From assembly GCF_001659605.2 (NCBI RefSeq), contig NC_035167.2:6015734-6079733 (forward strand): 64,000 nt of DNA, in the 5' to 3' direction. Both the position numbers and the translations under genes were made by a program. The notes beneath the pieces are model-generated. The model had not been told where the DNA came from and ran no database searches. It was given only the letters and a program-made list of their open reading frames with translations. The stretch is from Manihot esculenta. Its lineage: Eukaryota; Streptophyta; Magnoliopsida; Malpighiales; Euphorbiaceae. Of the stretch, positions 12,325-23,667 are shown in pieces; positions within the stretch are counted from its first letter, which is position 1, and each line of letters opens with the position of its first letter.

Positions 12325-12810
12325 ATGATGCTCTGCAAGCTCCCATTAGCTCTATGTTTTCTCATAAGCACAGCCCTAACCATTCTCTCTTACGCCCAAG
12401 ACACACACCAAGACTATCTGAATATTCAAAACCAGGCTCGAGCAGATGTTGGTGTTGAACCCTTGACTTGGGACGACAAGGTAGCAGCCTATGCACAGAA
12501 CTATGCAAACCAACGTATTATCGACTGCAATCTCGTGCACTCTGAGGGTCCCTACGGCGAGAACCTGGCATGGGGCGGCGGGGACCTTTCAGCCATAGAT
12601 GCTGCAAAGATGTGGGTTGATGAAAAGCCTTATTATGATTATGATTCCAATTCTTGTGCTCCAGGCCAAGTGTGTGGCCACTATACTCAGGTGGTTTGGA
12701 AAAACTCAACTCGTGTAGGGTGTGCTAAGGTGACCTGCAACAGTGGAGGGACGTTCATTGGTTGCAACTATGACCCTCCTGGTAACTATATTGGGGAGCG
12801 GCCTTATTAG
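12325..12810 (+). CDS. PR1: Pathogenesis-related protein 1 (CAP domain), secreted
   Basis: A single-exon gene of 161 residues, the normal PR-1 length. Residues 1-24 form a signal peptide ending SYAQ, and the mature protein starts near QDTHQDYL. The CAP domain fills the rest. The putative cation-site tetrad of plant PR-1 is complete: His in LVHS, Glu in YGEN, Glu in MWVDEK and His in CGHYTQVVW. Six Cys are present for the three usual disulfides. The C terminus [15 protein letters not shown] fits the CAPE peptide pattern (CNYx followed by PxGNxxxxxPY). Known PR-1 proteins are apoplastic, salicylate-induced, bind sterols and release CAPE signalling peptides; that this one does so is inferred. 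It is more canonical than the two PR-1 copies at 22.6 and 33 kb. Confidence 0.95.
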   Translation: MMLCKLPLALCFLISTALTILSYAQDTHQDYLNIQNQARADVGVEPLTWDDKVAAYAQNYANQRIIDCNLVHSEGPYGENLAWGGGDLSAIDAAKMWVDEKPYYDYDSNSCAPGQVCGHYTQVVWKNSTRVGCAKVTCNSGGTFIGCNYDPPGNYIGERPY

Positions 12811-13599
12811 ATATGGTTGATGAAGCAATCTAAGATTTGTACTTAGTATGTCTTGTGAGAATTAAATAATAAATAATTAATGATATGTATCGGCATAAAA
12901 TATTAGAACGATGGATACTCTTTTCGTTTTATAATTTTTGTCTATCTTCTCTTTTTTTTATTGTCTTAAAATTATTATCTACTTTTCTTTATTTTTTAGA
13001 CAATAGTAATATATAAATTGACTATTATAACTCAACATAATTTAATTTTACTTTTAAAAAATCTCTACAAACAACTCTTAATATTCAATAAAATTTATAT
13101 ATTTAAAATGGATATAATTGAAAAGTTAATAAAAAAAATTATATTTTTTAATATGTTTGAAAGATAAAATTAATAAAAATTATAAGACGAAAAGAATATA
13201 TAATAATAAGAAAAATCTTATCGACATCTAGGTGTATTCTTCATGTGGAGTGTGCTTTCCATATTATTAAATTTTAAATATATAAAAGTGATTTTTTTGC
13301 TGTTGTTATTGACATATATGCTTCAAGGTTTTATTTTGTACTCAGATCTAAATATGAATTGATAAATTAAAAAAACACAAAAAAAGAAAGAGAAAATTAA
13401 AAAAGCACAAAAAAAAAGGGAAAACTAATAATAATAAATTTCTCTTAAGTAAGAAGGGATTCTTATAACAAGAATCTCATTTGATTTGTTAACTTTAATT
13501 TTTTTGACATTTTTGAAAAAAAAATCATTTACCCAGTCAACTTTATAATAATTTTTTATATACTCCACGCACTCGTATTACAAAATAAAGAAGAAAGAA
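12811..13599. other. PR-1 3' flank and AT-rich spacer
   Basis: The first 100 bp include AATAAATAATTAATG-type sequence that could hold the polyadenylation signal. The remainder is AT-rich with no gene. Confidence 0.5.
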
Positions 13600-14330
13600 A
13601 TTTGAAAGATGAAAGAGAGAATCTGATATATTTAATTCTTCGGTTAGAAGCTTTATATACAAGAGTTAGAGATTGGTTTTAATTAAGTTACAGCACAGTA
13701 ACAAACTAACAGTCTACCTAACTCTAATCAATTTTTTCTCAGTTTACTTATCTTGATACTTCTCCTCAAATTGAACATATATGTTGCCAATATTCAACTT
13801 GCTCAAAATTACATCAAAAATCACCTTTTCTCGTATAAATTAACAATCAAATTATATGTTATGTTCTCTCGTGCAAGACTGAATTGTTAGAAATATAGAT
13901 AGAAATATGAATAGCAGTCATACTGTCACAAAACAATTTCACAGGTTGTGGAGCTAGGACATTTAAGTCTACTAACAGCGAAACCAACCAAAGAATTTGT
14001 GTAGTAACAACCGCCATGGACTTATATTCTGCTTCGGCTGAGTTCTGGAGATTGTAACTTGTTGTTTAAACTTCTAATTTATTAAAACTTTCCAAGGAAC
14101 ATACAAAACCTAGTTAGGGATCTTCTAGTTTCTATGCAACTAGCCCAATCACTATTAGATTATGCCCTTAATTGTGACTCAAATTTTGCTACTAGAAATA
14201 AAACTTGACCTTGAGAGTCTTTTAAGCATTTAAGAACTCTGAATCCAACATCTAAATATTTCTGAGCAAGTCTGTCCATAAATTGAGACAACATATGCAC
14301 ATTATAGGCAATATCTGAATCGAAAATACT
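13600..14330 (-). pseudogene. Ty1/copia RT-RNase H remnant
   Basis: Read on the minus strand, 14330 down to 13880 gives VGFRVLKCLKDSQGQVLFL, then SNSDWASCIETRRSLTRFCMFLG, then ELSRSRI-type sequence in a shifted frame. This is the copia RNase H region (usual forms [24 protein letters not shown]). Stops and frameshifts are frequent. The stretch 13600-13880 beyond it may be 3' LTR, but no ends were recognised. Confidence 0.7.
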
Positions 14331-17056
14331 CTTTTTTTTTCATAATTTTTTTAATTTTTTTTAATTATCTCAAAATTATTATCCACTTTTTTACATAGAG
14401 TATAGTAACATATAAATAAACTATTATAATCCTATTTAATTTTATCTTATTTTAGAAAAATTTCTCAAACATCTCTTAGTATTTATTAACATTTAATATA
14501 TTTAAAATGCGTATAATTAAAAAATTAATAAAAATATTATATTTTTTAATATGTTTAGAAAAAATAGAATAGATAAAAATTATGAGAGGAAAGATAATTG
14601 CTTAGCTATACAATCAAAGGTGGTAAATTTAGTAGACTCAAACTTGAGATCTCACCTATTTCCTCCGTTTTAAATATAATGAGACAAAAAATACTTAATG
14701 GTAAAATTAACGGAGACACTGACTAATAAATTTTTTAAAATGTTAATAACGTTTTAATATATTTTTAATAATTTTCTTTTAAAATTATATCGTAATTTTC
14801 TCATAACAAAGTTGTAATGTATTTGTCTCCCTCCTTTAGACTTTCCACATTACATAAAGATGAATTCATATTTGAACAAGATAGAGCAAAATCTAGTCGT
14901 CACCTTTTGGTAAAGATGAGATCAACCTATAATTATAATTATTACAAAATAGGTATTTTATATATTGTTGAATTATTAACCAATCACTAAAAAAAATTAT
15001 TATTATATATATATATAAATATTAAGTGATACTATATATTCTTTTCGTTTTATAAATATAATTTTTTATTTATTTTAAATTATGAGTAACTTTCTAAAAA
15101 TTAATTTTTTTATTATACTTTTATTTAATATATATTGAAAAAATAAAATTTATTAGTTTAAATAATAATATAATGAAATAATATGAGAGAAAAACATCAC
15201 GGCTATATCAAAATATTTAAAAAAGTGACAGTAATTCGTTACCTTATATAATTTAATTGTATCTATAAATTAAAAGTAACAGTTTAAGACTTATTATATC
15301 AGCTTTCACTGATAAATATAAGATTATAATTTAATTATTTTTTTATGGCACAATTCAAATTATAATTTTACAGAATATATAATAAATTTTTCTTTAAAAT
15401 ATATATATTATTATACATAATATAAAAAATAAATTTTTTTTATAATAATTTTAAATTATTATCAAATCGTCGTCTTAATAATATTAAGACGACAGTTTTA
15501 TAATAAATGTAAAAATATCATTGGCTAAATTCAGTGCATATAAAATTTAATAGTTTTAATTATATTATCTATATTTTTTTAATTTATATATAAAAAACTA
15601 AAATAAACCTCTCTATTTGACCGACGACTTTTTTTACTAGAACTACAAGGGAGTTGTGTATTCTTTATTATGTTCCCAAAGCTTTAAGGAAAGATGAACA
15701 GCATAAATTTCGGTGTAAAAGTAAAGGGCTGAATTGTATTTTCACATGCCTCTTTTAATTTTCAGAATTCCTTCATTAGTTCCATAAATCATGCCACTTT
15801 AATCCCTTAAGAATCATGCTGTTTGACTGATAACCCAACTTCACGTGCCAAAATCAGCCACCAAATACTCTGCCTAGCTTCAAAGAATTGCTCATTTTAT
15901 AAAAAAAAAATTATTATAAGTAAATATTAATATAATTTATTAAAATATTTTAAAAAAATATATAAGTAACTAAAATTTTTATTTTTTATTATTTTAAAAA
16001 TTTTATTACTAATTTATTAGATAATTCCACTTTTAAATTTTAAATAGTTCAATTTAGAGTTAATATACAAAGATTTAAGGTCATTTTCTCACTCATGTCG
16101 AAGTTATTAATGTAGGAATTAAGGAAAAGTTTTAGCAGAATATAAGGGAGTTCTATGAATCTTGCCTATTTTACTCTGCCGAATTCCTTCATTACTTCCA
16201 TAATTCTTGCCGCAGTAATCCCTGAGGCCATGTCGTTCGACTGAGTTTACCCTTTTTTTTTAATATTTTTTTTTCTCTCAATTTCTTTTCAGTAGCCAAT
16301 GCATTAGGAGTCTAGAATTTTAAGGGACTAAAGTATAATTTTTCTAATATAAAATTTCTTAAAAACGAAATAAATAAAAATTAATATAAAATAGTAGTAT
16401 CAAAAAAGTCGTATCAATTTTTTATAATTTCATTTTCATGTAATAATTAAGGAGTGTCATTTTAGACATATTGATATCTTCTTTTACCACAGTTCAACTT
16501 GTTTCTAAAATTTTTTTAATATTACTACTTTATACTAATTTCTCCCTATTTTGTTATCAAAAAATCTCATATTAAAAAAATTATATGTTAATTCCTCAAA
16601 ATTTTAGACTCCTAACACACTGGTTAACACCTTACAATGAAAATCTCACTAGTATAAACCTTTTTTTTTCTGAATAATTGATAAAATAATATTTAAAAGT
16701 CAAACATGACACTTGGGATTGAGAAATTATATTATTTAAATTAGCAGCTACTAAGCAGACCAATAATTGCTACCTTCAACTGCCATGGACTCTTTCAAAT
16801 AGTGTCTTGATTTTGGAGAAATTTAAGCGAGTTTAAACATCTGTTTCTAGGTTTTGTATATCATGGTGAATTTCTACCATTAACCCAGCAGCAATATAAT
16901 CAGGCCGGAGCCAGGCAGGGCCAACAGAACCGTAGCCTCCATGAGATTTTCAAATTATTTAAAAGTATTTAGAAAATTTTACATATAATTAGAAAAATTA
17001 CAATTAAATCTTTATATTTTTAGAAAATTTATTAGTTTTATAAAAGTTATTGTTAT
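14331..17056. other. AT-rich spacer with a decayed MITE
   Basis: No gene was found. A stretch at about 15215-15510 resembles the MITE at 19270-19625 in the order of its motifs (AACAGTTT, AATTTTAAATTATT, then a hairpin). It contains the near-palindrome GTCGTCTTAATA / TATTAAGACGAC at 15469-15493. A paired motif CCGAATTCCTTCATTA with ATGCC/ATCC recurs near 15765 and 16180, a weak duplication. Confidence 0.45.
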
Positions 17057-17264
17057 TGTTAGAGTTATTTATTTAGATTTTTCTATTACAATTGTAAATG
17101 GTAGATAGGTTATATTTTTACTGCTCTCTAGCTACTGAGGCCATAAATATTATTTGGCTAGATGTACCGGATAACTTGATTCATTTCCTCCTAAAGCTCA
17201 ATAATATCATCTGAATACATTTCTTCAAATCTCTCTCTCTTGAATCTTCTCCATACTTTCTACA

Positions 17265-17276
17265 TGCTATCAGAAC
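17265..17276 (+). other. Degenerate copia primer-binding site
   Basis: TGCTATCAGAAC closely matches TGGTATCAGAGC, the initiator-tRNA-Met complement used by plant copia elements. It lies just after the LTR end, two mismatches from consensus. Confidence 0.7.
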
Positions 17277-17322
17277 AGATAACCGCTAATAAAACCTTAG
17301 ATTTGATCTAGATTTCCTTTAA

Positions 17323-18340
17323 TTATGGATGAACCTTCAGAGAATGAACCACCTAAAGCAAGGAATAGATGGCAGAATCTCCATCTCAAGCGAATACGAG
17401 AAAAGATAATGACCGTGTTGTAAGAAAAGCTAATGGATGGAGATCCGATGAAATTCCTTAGCTCCAATCATCCAGGTATGATTCTAGTTTCTACATGACT
17501 AGTTGGAATGAATTATTCATCCTAGTTAAGAGCGATGGGATCGCTTTAGGCGCTAAAACAGATGTTAGATTTTATAGATGGTACAATGAAAGTACCATAA
17601 ATAGAGTTTGAAACCAACAAGGTCTGGCAACGATGTGACTATATAGTAACATCGTGGATAATTGAATATAATATCCAAAGAATTGGTTAAGAGTGCTCCT
17701 CTACACCATCTCTGCTATAGAACTGTGGCTAGAAATTGCTAAGCGACATGGTGAGTGCAATGGACCTATGATCTATGAAATCCAAAGGAGAATAGCCTCC
17801 ATCTCGCAAGAGAATGCTTTTGTATCTGTGTATTTTACCATGTTAAAGCAGCTGTAGGATTAGTTGAGTATTATAGAGGTTTTACCACCTAGCACTTGTG
17901 GAGTTCTAAAGATAATGGATGGGATTATAATCGGCAGAAGGTTATGTAATTCTTCATGGGGGCTCAATGATGCTTTTGAGCTGGTGAAGGACTGAGTGCT
18001 GATAATGAATCCGTTACCATCAGTTAGCAAGGCCTATTCCATGGTGATAAAATTTGAAGCTCAGAAGCCAATTTCATCTACCTTTTCTATGAGTTTTGAG
18101 AGTGGCTCTTTTCAATAAGACACAACCTAATTTCTAAAGCCATAAAAGAGAATATAAGAAATATGACTATAAAAAAGGTAATTTTAAATATTGTAATATG
18201 GATGGCCACACTAGAGATGGATGCTTTAAATTGATACAATATCCAGATTGGTTTGAATCTAAAAATAAAATCCAAGGATAGAATCTTGGGAGTAGGTAGA
18301 ACAGGGGCAAATAGGGAGAAGCAATAGCAAATTAGCTACT
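17323..18340 (+). pseudogene. Copia gag remnant
   Basis: It starts MDEPSENEPPKARNRWQ and continues through many stops. Pieces such as SWNEFFILVKSDGIAL fit the UBN2/gag region when frames are switched. Near 18190-18240 the zinc knuckle reads KYCNMDGHTRDGCFKL: its GH and final Cys are kept but the first Cys is lost. Not functional. Confidence 0.65.
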
Positions 18341-18343
18341 ACA

Positions 18344-20060
18344 GTGGAGACTCAATGTGAAACTCCATTTGATTTCTCTCCAGAGAATGATAGACTGGAA
18401 GAATTTGGCATTCTATTGAACACTCTTCAAACTGAATTCACTAGGATGGTCAAGGGCAAAAGTGTTGTTTTTGTTGAATCCACTCAAGGACAGAGTTCAC
18501 AGAACATCTCTGATTTTGTTGGTAATTCTCACTCTATAAGTATTCTTGCTGCTACTATTTATGATATCAATTAATGGATTATAGATACTGGTGCTATAGA
18601 TCACATGTCACCTACTAAATACTATTTTGACCTTTTGACTTTCTTACTCACTCTTACTCTTGTTTATTTACCTAATGGGACAACTACTAAGGTTTTTCAG
18701 AGTGAAAACATAACTTTGAATTTAAAAGTCATTCTATAAAATGTTCTATACACTCCTAACTTATAGTACATCCTATTGTCAGTTAGTAAACTCCTAAAAA
18801 ATACTCAGCTTAAGCTCATTTTTTATCCCACATGTTATGTCTTTTAGGACCAACAGACTGATATTATCATAGCAGTTGGAAAAGAGGAAGCAAGTCTATA
18901 CAGAATGGATAAGTTAAGCTTCTTATCCTCTTTCATAGATCAAAATATGCAAAACTTAAATAGTTTGTATGTTGGTCATTCTTTACACAAAGCTTCTATA
19001 CCAATTGTAAATACCATGCTTTCTAATCAATTTACTAATAAAGAAAGCCTTAGTTCAAACTCTCTTTTCTCTACACTATATGCTAGATTAGGACATACTT
19101 TAGTTCACAAAATGTTACATATTTCAGAATTGAATATTGATATGGAAAATAGTTTTCAATGCTTAATTTGTCCTTTAGCTAAGCAACATAGATTGCATTT
19201 TCATCTTTTATAAACTCACACTACTACAGCCTTTGGGTTGGTTCACATGGAACTACGGGCCTATATCCACACTACTACAAAATAGGTCTAGGGCAGCAAT
19301 AGTAAAGTATTATCTTATACGCTTTAACTGTAACCATAGGTTAATAGCAACAGTTTGAAATCTTTTGCATTTGCCTCTGCTACTGAGTATAAGGCAACGA
19401 TTTATTTACTTTTTAGTGATAGATAAAAAGTGCGAATAAAATTATAATTTTATTAAACATAAAATCAACTTTTTATTAAAGTATATTATTATATATTTAT
19501 AAAGAAGTGAAATTTTTTTGTAACAATTTTAAATTATTGCCAAACTGTTCCCTTAAAAGTATTAGGACAATAATTTCACAGCTGCTGCTAAAACACAGCT
19601 AACTAAACCCTAAAATATAGTAGTGGAAATTCAATCTGTCACTAGGGCTAAATACTTCTTAACTATGGTAGATGATTATAGTAAAACTACCTAAACTTTT
19701 ATGATGCAACATAAATCTTAATGTCCTAGTCTAACAACATAATTCTTATCAATGATGCGTAGTCAATTTGAAGTAATAGTTAAGGTTGTTAGAAGTGACA
19801 ATGATAGCGAGTTTCTTAACACACAATGTTAGAATTTATTTATAGAAAAGAAAATAATTCACCAAACTTGTTGTACATATACTCCACAACAAAATGAAGT
19901 AGTAGAAAGAAAATATAGACATCTGTTAGAAGTTGATAGAGCATTTAGATTTTATGCTCAATTCTCAAAAAAATTACGGTCTGAATGTGTACTTGCTACC
20001 ACATATGTTATTGATAGACCGCCTATCAAAAAATCAAACTGGCTGACCTCTTATAAAATG
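18344..20060 (+). pseudogene. Copia protease and integrase remnant
   Basis: At 18575-18605 the protease motif reads WIIDTGAIDHM (usual WIIDSGATDHM). At 19070-19210 the integrase zinc-binding part reads ARLGHTLVHKML...FQCLICPLAKQHRLHF, matching the GAG-pre-integrase HHCC pattern. The catalytic core follows after the MITE as ...AKYFLTMVDDYSK... and the YTPQQNEVVERKYRHLL block with the final catalytic Glu. Stops break every frame. Confidence 0.75.
19270..19625. mobile_element. MITE with CACTACTA ends inserted in copia integrase
   Basis: 356 bp. The left end is CACTACTACAAAATAGG, and the right end is inverse to CACTACTATATTTTAGG. It interrupts the integrase reading between ...VHMELRAYI and the downstream VTRAKYFLTMVDDYSK. 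The ends resemble CACTA tips, but I could not find a clean 3-bp target duplication, so the superfamily is uncertain. Confidence 0.7.
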
Positions 20061-20700
20061 TTATATAAAATAAAACCTAGATATGATCATTTGAGAGGGA
20101 TTGGGTGTGTATCTTTTGCTTATAATGTTGCACCTAATAAATATAAAATGGATCAAAGGGGAATCAAATTTGTTTTATTAGGCTATTCTGGTTCACAAAA
20201 AGGGTACAGACTATATAATTGGAAAACTAGGAGAATTTTTATAAGTAGGCGTGTTCAATTCTTTCAAAACATTTTTCCTTTCCAATCTATCAAGCACGTT
20301 GCACCTAATAAAGATAAAATGGATCGCACTCACAGGCATAACCTCATGGTAAGTGTATTTGAGTAAATCTGAGAGGTCTCAGGTTCTACTCCCCCAATCT
20401 CCAGTCTCCATTTCAAAAAAAAAAAGATAAAATAGATTAAAGGGGAATCAAATATGTTTTATTGGACTATTCTGATTCACAAAAAAACTGTGAGAATTTT
20501 TGTAAGTAGGCATGTTCATACTACTTTGCCAATTTCTCCTTCCTTCTCCTCATCCTTTACACCTTCACACCAATCATATCTGTCTCTTGTCTCTACTATT
20601 CATGAGCCTGTATCCTATATTGAAGCAGCTTGTGTTACCAAATGAGTCACAACCATGCAGCATGAGTTACAGGCCTTAGAAACTAACAACACTCAGAGTG
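20058..20700 (+). repeat. Copia post-integrase segment, tandemly duplicated
   Basis: The block coding for VAPNKYKMDQRGIKFVLLGYSGSQKG...FISRRVQF (20128-20265) is repeated at 20299-20515 in altered form (APNKDKMD ... FYWTILIHKK...FVSRHVHT). The second copy lost about 35 bp of coding sequence and gained the SINE. The block corresponds to the linker between integrase and reverse transcriptase in copia polyproteins. Confidence 0.7.
20325..20423 (+). mobile_element. Short tRNA-derived SINE
   Basis: It contains TGGTAAGTGTATTTGAG (A-box-like), GGTTCTACTCC (B-box-like) and an A-run tail. It is flanked by the direct repeat AAGATAAAATGGAT / AAGATAAAATAGAT (20311-20324 and 20424-20437), a target duplication of retroposon length. 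It is the same family as the copies at 38877 and 54963. Confidence 0.75.
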
Positions 20701-22459
20701 TTGACCACTTGGGTGTTTTGGCCTTCTGAATTTTGAATTTGGATTCTAGCCTTTCAAGTTTCGAGTTTCGATAAAAATACCGTATCAATCATCAAATATT
20801 ATTTTTTTAAGAGTTACAAATTAGACCATTCAAATTTAGAGAATATAAAATTAAAATATTATTTTTATAAATAATATTTAAATTTAAAAGAATTTAAATT
20901 TTAATAGTAAACAATATATTAAATTATTATGTTATTTCAATAATATTATTTTGATGGTTAAAAAGCGATTTGTAATAGAATGAGACATGAAACGCCTAAT
21001 ATTTGATTTGTAACTTGCATTGAAATATTTGTAAATATTTATAATGAATTTATTATGAATATATTTTAATAAATGAAAAATAAATAAATATAATTGTAAT
21101 TTAATTAGAATATTTTATTAACTTTTTATTAAAAAAAATTCATTAAAATATTTATGCCTTCGTCATTGAATATAGTGAAGGACATAATGTTCTCAATGAT
21201 AGTATTATTTACGTTCAAAGCCTGCATATTCTATTTTTATTGTAATTAATATTAATTAAATATCTTAATAACATCTTATTAATTGCGTAATTATTATTTA
21301 TTTATATTATTTTAAAAAATTTTAATATATTTATATAATATTTTTTAATATTATTTTTATTTTATTGATCTTAAAATTATATATTAATCAAAAAATAAAT
21401 AATATTAAAATTACAATTAAAATTAAGATAATTTTTAAAATCAAAACAATGTCATTCAAATATCACCTTAAACTCATTAATAAAACTAAAAATTAATATC
21501 ATCAATAAAATTACAAGTGAATTTGGAGTATTCTCCCTCTTCGCATAAAGAACTATATCTAAAAAGTTTAGACATGAAAATAATAATTTAATACGAAACA
21601 TGATTTAATAAATGAAAAAAAAATAAAAAATAAACCTATAATTTTATTTTTTGAAAAGCTCATAAATTTAATAAGAAATTGCTTTGGTGTAATTTCTGTA
21701 GCAAAAACTGTTTTGGTGTAATTTATGCAATCGAAATTGCTTTGATATAATATCTGCAGTCCTATTTAATTAGTAGGAAAGTCTCTGATTGATTTGGTAT
21801 ATATAGATTTCTATCCACTATAAGATTTAATCACCTTTGAATTTAAAATAAATTAGAATTAAACATTAGAAATAAAAAATTTTTTATATTTATTTTAAAA
21901 AATAGATATAAAAAAATTTTAAATAAGAAATTTTTTTGGTATTTACTCTAAACAACCTAATCAATTACCAGGAAAGTCTCCTCTCTAATTGATTTGGTAA
22001 ATATAGATTTTTATTCAACGTAGAGACTTAAACATCTTAAATTTAGAATGAATTAGGATTAAATATTAGAAATAGAAAATTTTTTATATTTATTTTAGAA
22101 AATAGATATCAAAAAAATTTACAAACAAGAAAATTTTTTAAATATTTACTTTAGGCAATAAATATCTCAAAAAATTTAGACAAAGGACGTGCTTCAATAT
22201 TGTTTAGGAAATTTCCACCATGCCTAGTAAATGTTCCATCAGTATCATAATATTTCTTATACAGTTTTTTTTTAATATTTATTTTTTATTCTTTCTATAT
22301 TAAATTAAATAAATTAAATAGTTACTTTTTATTCTTTTATATTAAATTAAATAAAAAATAATAAACAATATAAAAAAATATAGGAAATCCCATTATTCCC
22401 ATTTTCTTCCCATTTATATTATAATAAATATTTAATATTTATAAATATTACAGGATAGG
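20701..22459. other. AT-rich spacer with tandem duplications
   Basis: No gene. Near 21680-21750 there are three short diverged units of GCTTTGGTGTAATTTCTG type. From 21752 to about 22155 two units of about 204 bp lie in tandem, each starting CCTA...AGGAAAGTCTC...TTGATTTGGTA and ending in an AAATTTTTT stretch. Confidence 0.6.
21752..22155. repeat. Tandem duplication, two units of about 204 bp
   Basis: Unit 1 begins at 21752 (CCTATTTAATTAGTAGGAAAG) and unit 2 at 21956 (CCTAATCAATTACCAGGAAAG). They run collinear to about 22155 with scattered substitutions. Function unknown. Confidence 0.65.
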
Positions 22460-22652
22460 TGACAGAATAGATTAATAATATTAAGGAGGAGCAATTTTAT
22501 TCCTAGAGCAAATTAACAATGCTCTATCAGAGCGCAACAATCAACATTGTTATTATTCAAAGTACATGGATATACATATATATATAGTTTTATTAGAGAA
22601 CAAGGGCCATGCATGCATGCTCCTGTTAACTTGGAGATGATCGTACTGTGTC

Positions 22653-23150
22653 TTAGTAAGGATGCTGTCCGAGGATGTTGCCTGCAGGATTATACTTGCA
22701 ACCAACGATCCACAAATTCACATTGTTAACACACTGAGCTCTGAAACATCCAACAGTGAGGGAACTTTTCCAAATCACCTGAGTGTAGTGAGTGCAAACT
22801 CCTCCATTACATGAATTGGTGGCGTAGTCATAGTAGACTTGCTCACTCACCCATGCGTTCACAGCATCAAGCCCTGTAAATACATTTTGACTAACTTTCA
22901 CATTCAGCCCACTCACTGAAAGATCCACGTTGACATCGCATTGACCAAGCAGGGTGTTGAGGTAGGCCGTGGCTTCTGCTTCTAAGGTTGTGTTCCATAC
23001 CAGAGCTGGTATGTTTGCACCAGTGACAGCTGAACGAGCTGTGTTGTGGGCGTTAAGGTAGTCTTGAACTGAGTTTTGAGCATGGGAGGGAAGCACCAGA
23101 GCCAACCCAACAACACAAGCAACAAAAACTGAAAGCTTGCACAAACCCAT
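22653..23150 (-). CDS. PR1: Divergent PR-1 protein, secreted (inverted copy 1)
   Basis: 165 residues, one exon. Residues 1-24 form a signal peptide ending PSHAQ, and the CAP domain follows from NSVQDYLNAHNTARS. The disulfide Cys and the signature HYTQVIW are kept, and the C terminus CKYNPAGNILGQHPY retains the CAPE-like PxGNxxxxxPY form. The region that in canonical PR-1 reads LVHSxGPYGEN is here VDLSVSGLNVKVSQN. The first tetrad His is absent and the first tetrad Glu position is Gln; the later Glu (WVSEQ) and His (THYTQ) remain. Cation-site function is therefore doubtful, although the fold should be intact. It differs from the copy at 33001 at only two residues (Leu/Val in NTxLGQ and Ser/Gly in KVxQN). 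Confidence 0.93.
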   Translation of the reverse strand: MGLCKLSVFVACVVGLALVLPSHAQNSVQDYLNAHNTARSAVTGANIPALVWNTTLEAEATAYLNTLLGQCDVNVDLSVSGLNVKVSQNVFTGLDAVNAWVSEQVYYDYATNSCNGGVCTHYTQVIWKSSLTVGCFRAQCVNNVNLWIVGCKYNPAGNILGQHPY

Positions 23151-23246
23151 GATTGAGTTAATTAGCTAGGTTAATGATTAGGTTGGCTTCTGAATTCTAA
23201 CCGATCGATGAATGAGAGGGGTGAGGAGTTCTCATGTTCTAATGGG

Positions 23247-23254
23247 TATTTATA
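23247..23254 (-). promoter_or_regulatory. TATA box of the minus-strand PR-1
   Basis: TATAAATA on the minus strand, about 97 bp before the start codon, in the same CCTATAAATACCCAT context as the inverted partner gene. Confidence 0.75.
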
Positions 23255-23667
23255 GGACAACAAAATCATAAAATAATCCCACATGTTTGGACTCTTCCAT
23301 TTTTTCTAATAAAAAAGAATATTTTTAGTTTATTATTTTAGCTTGTTATTTAAGAAAAGTAACCTCCGACTAAACAAACTAGCGCCTTGGACAATGAAAC
23401 TAGGAAAGTTTATGGCACCAGCTAATCCATAATTTGCTATGCAACATTACAACCTACAAATTCATTTAAGATTTAGGAATTTGTTCAAGTCCCACTCACC
23501 AATAATACTAGATAGAAATAAATAATTATTAAAGAATAACCAACATTATTTATCTCGATCGATGAAGCATGTGATGATGAACAGACTTGCCTGATGCCTA
23601 CATCCATGGGATAATATTTAACAACGCAGCCTGCTTACTAAGACTTTCATATTCATTAGAATACGTT

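Larger units (their letters stand above)
17057..20700 (+). mobile_element. Ty1/copia retrotransposon, 3'-truncated and decayed
   Basis: A short 5' LTR (about 17057-17263, TGTTAGAG...TCTACA) is followed by a primer-binding site and then gag, protease and integrase remnants in order. The reading stops at TMQHELQALETNNT, the first residues of the reverse transcriptase region, near 20690. No RT core, RNase H, polypurine tract or 3' LTR follows, so the 3' half is missing. The interior carries a MITE (19270-19625) and a SINE (20325-20423), so it is an old insertion. Confidence 0.8.
22460..23667 (-). repeat. Left arm of an inverted duplication carrying PR-1
   Basis: This arm is inverse to about 32431-33690 over the PR-1 gene, its 3' flank (AACAGGAGCATGCATG, GCTCTATCAGAGC) and about 500 bp of promoter, out to CGTATTCTAATGAATATGAAAG-type sequence. 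The arms share the gene almost exactly, while the flanks carry small indels and substitutions. Confidence 0.85.
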
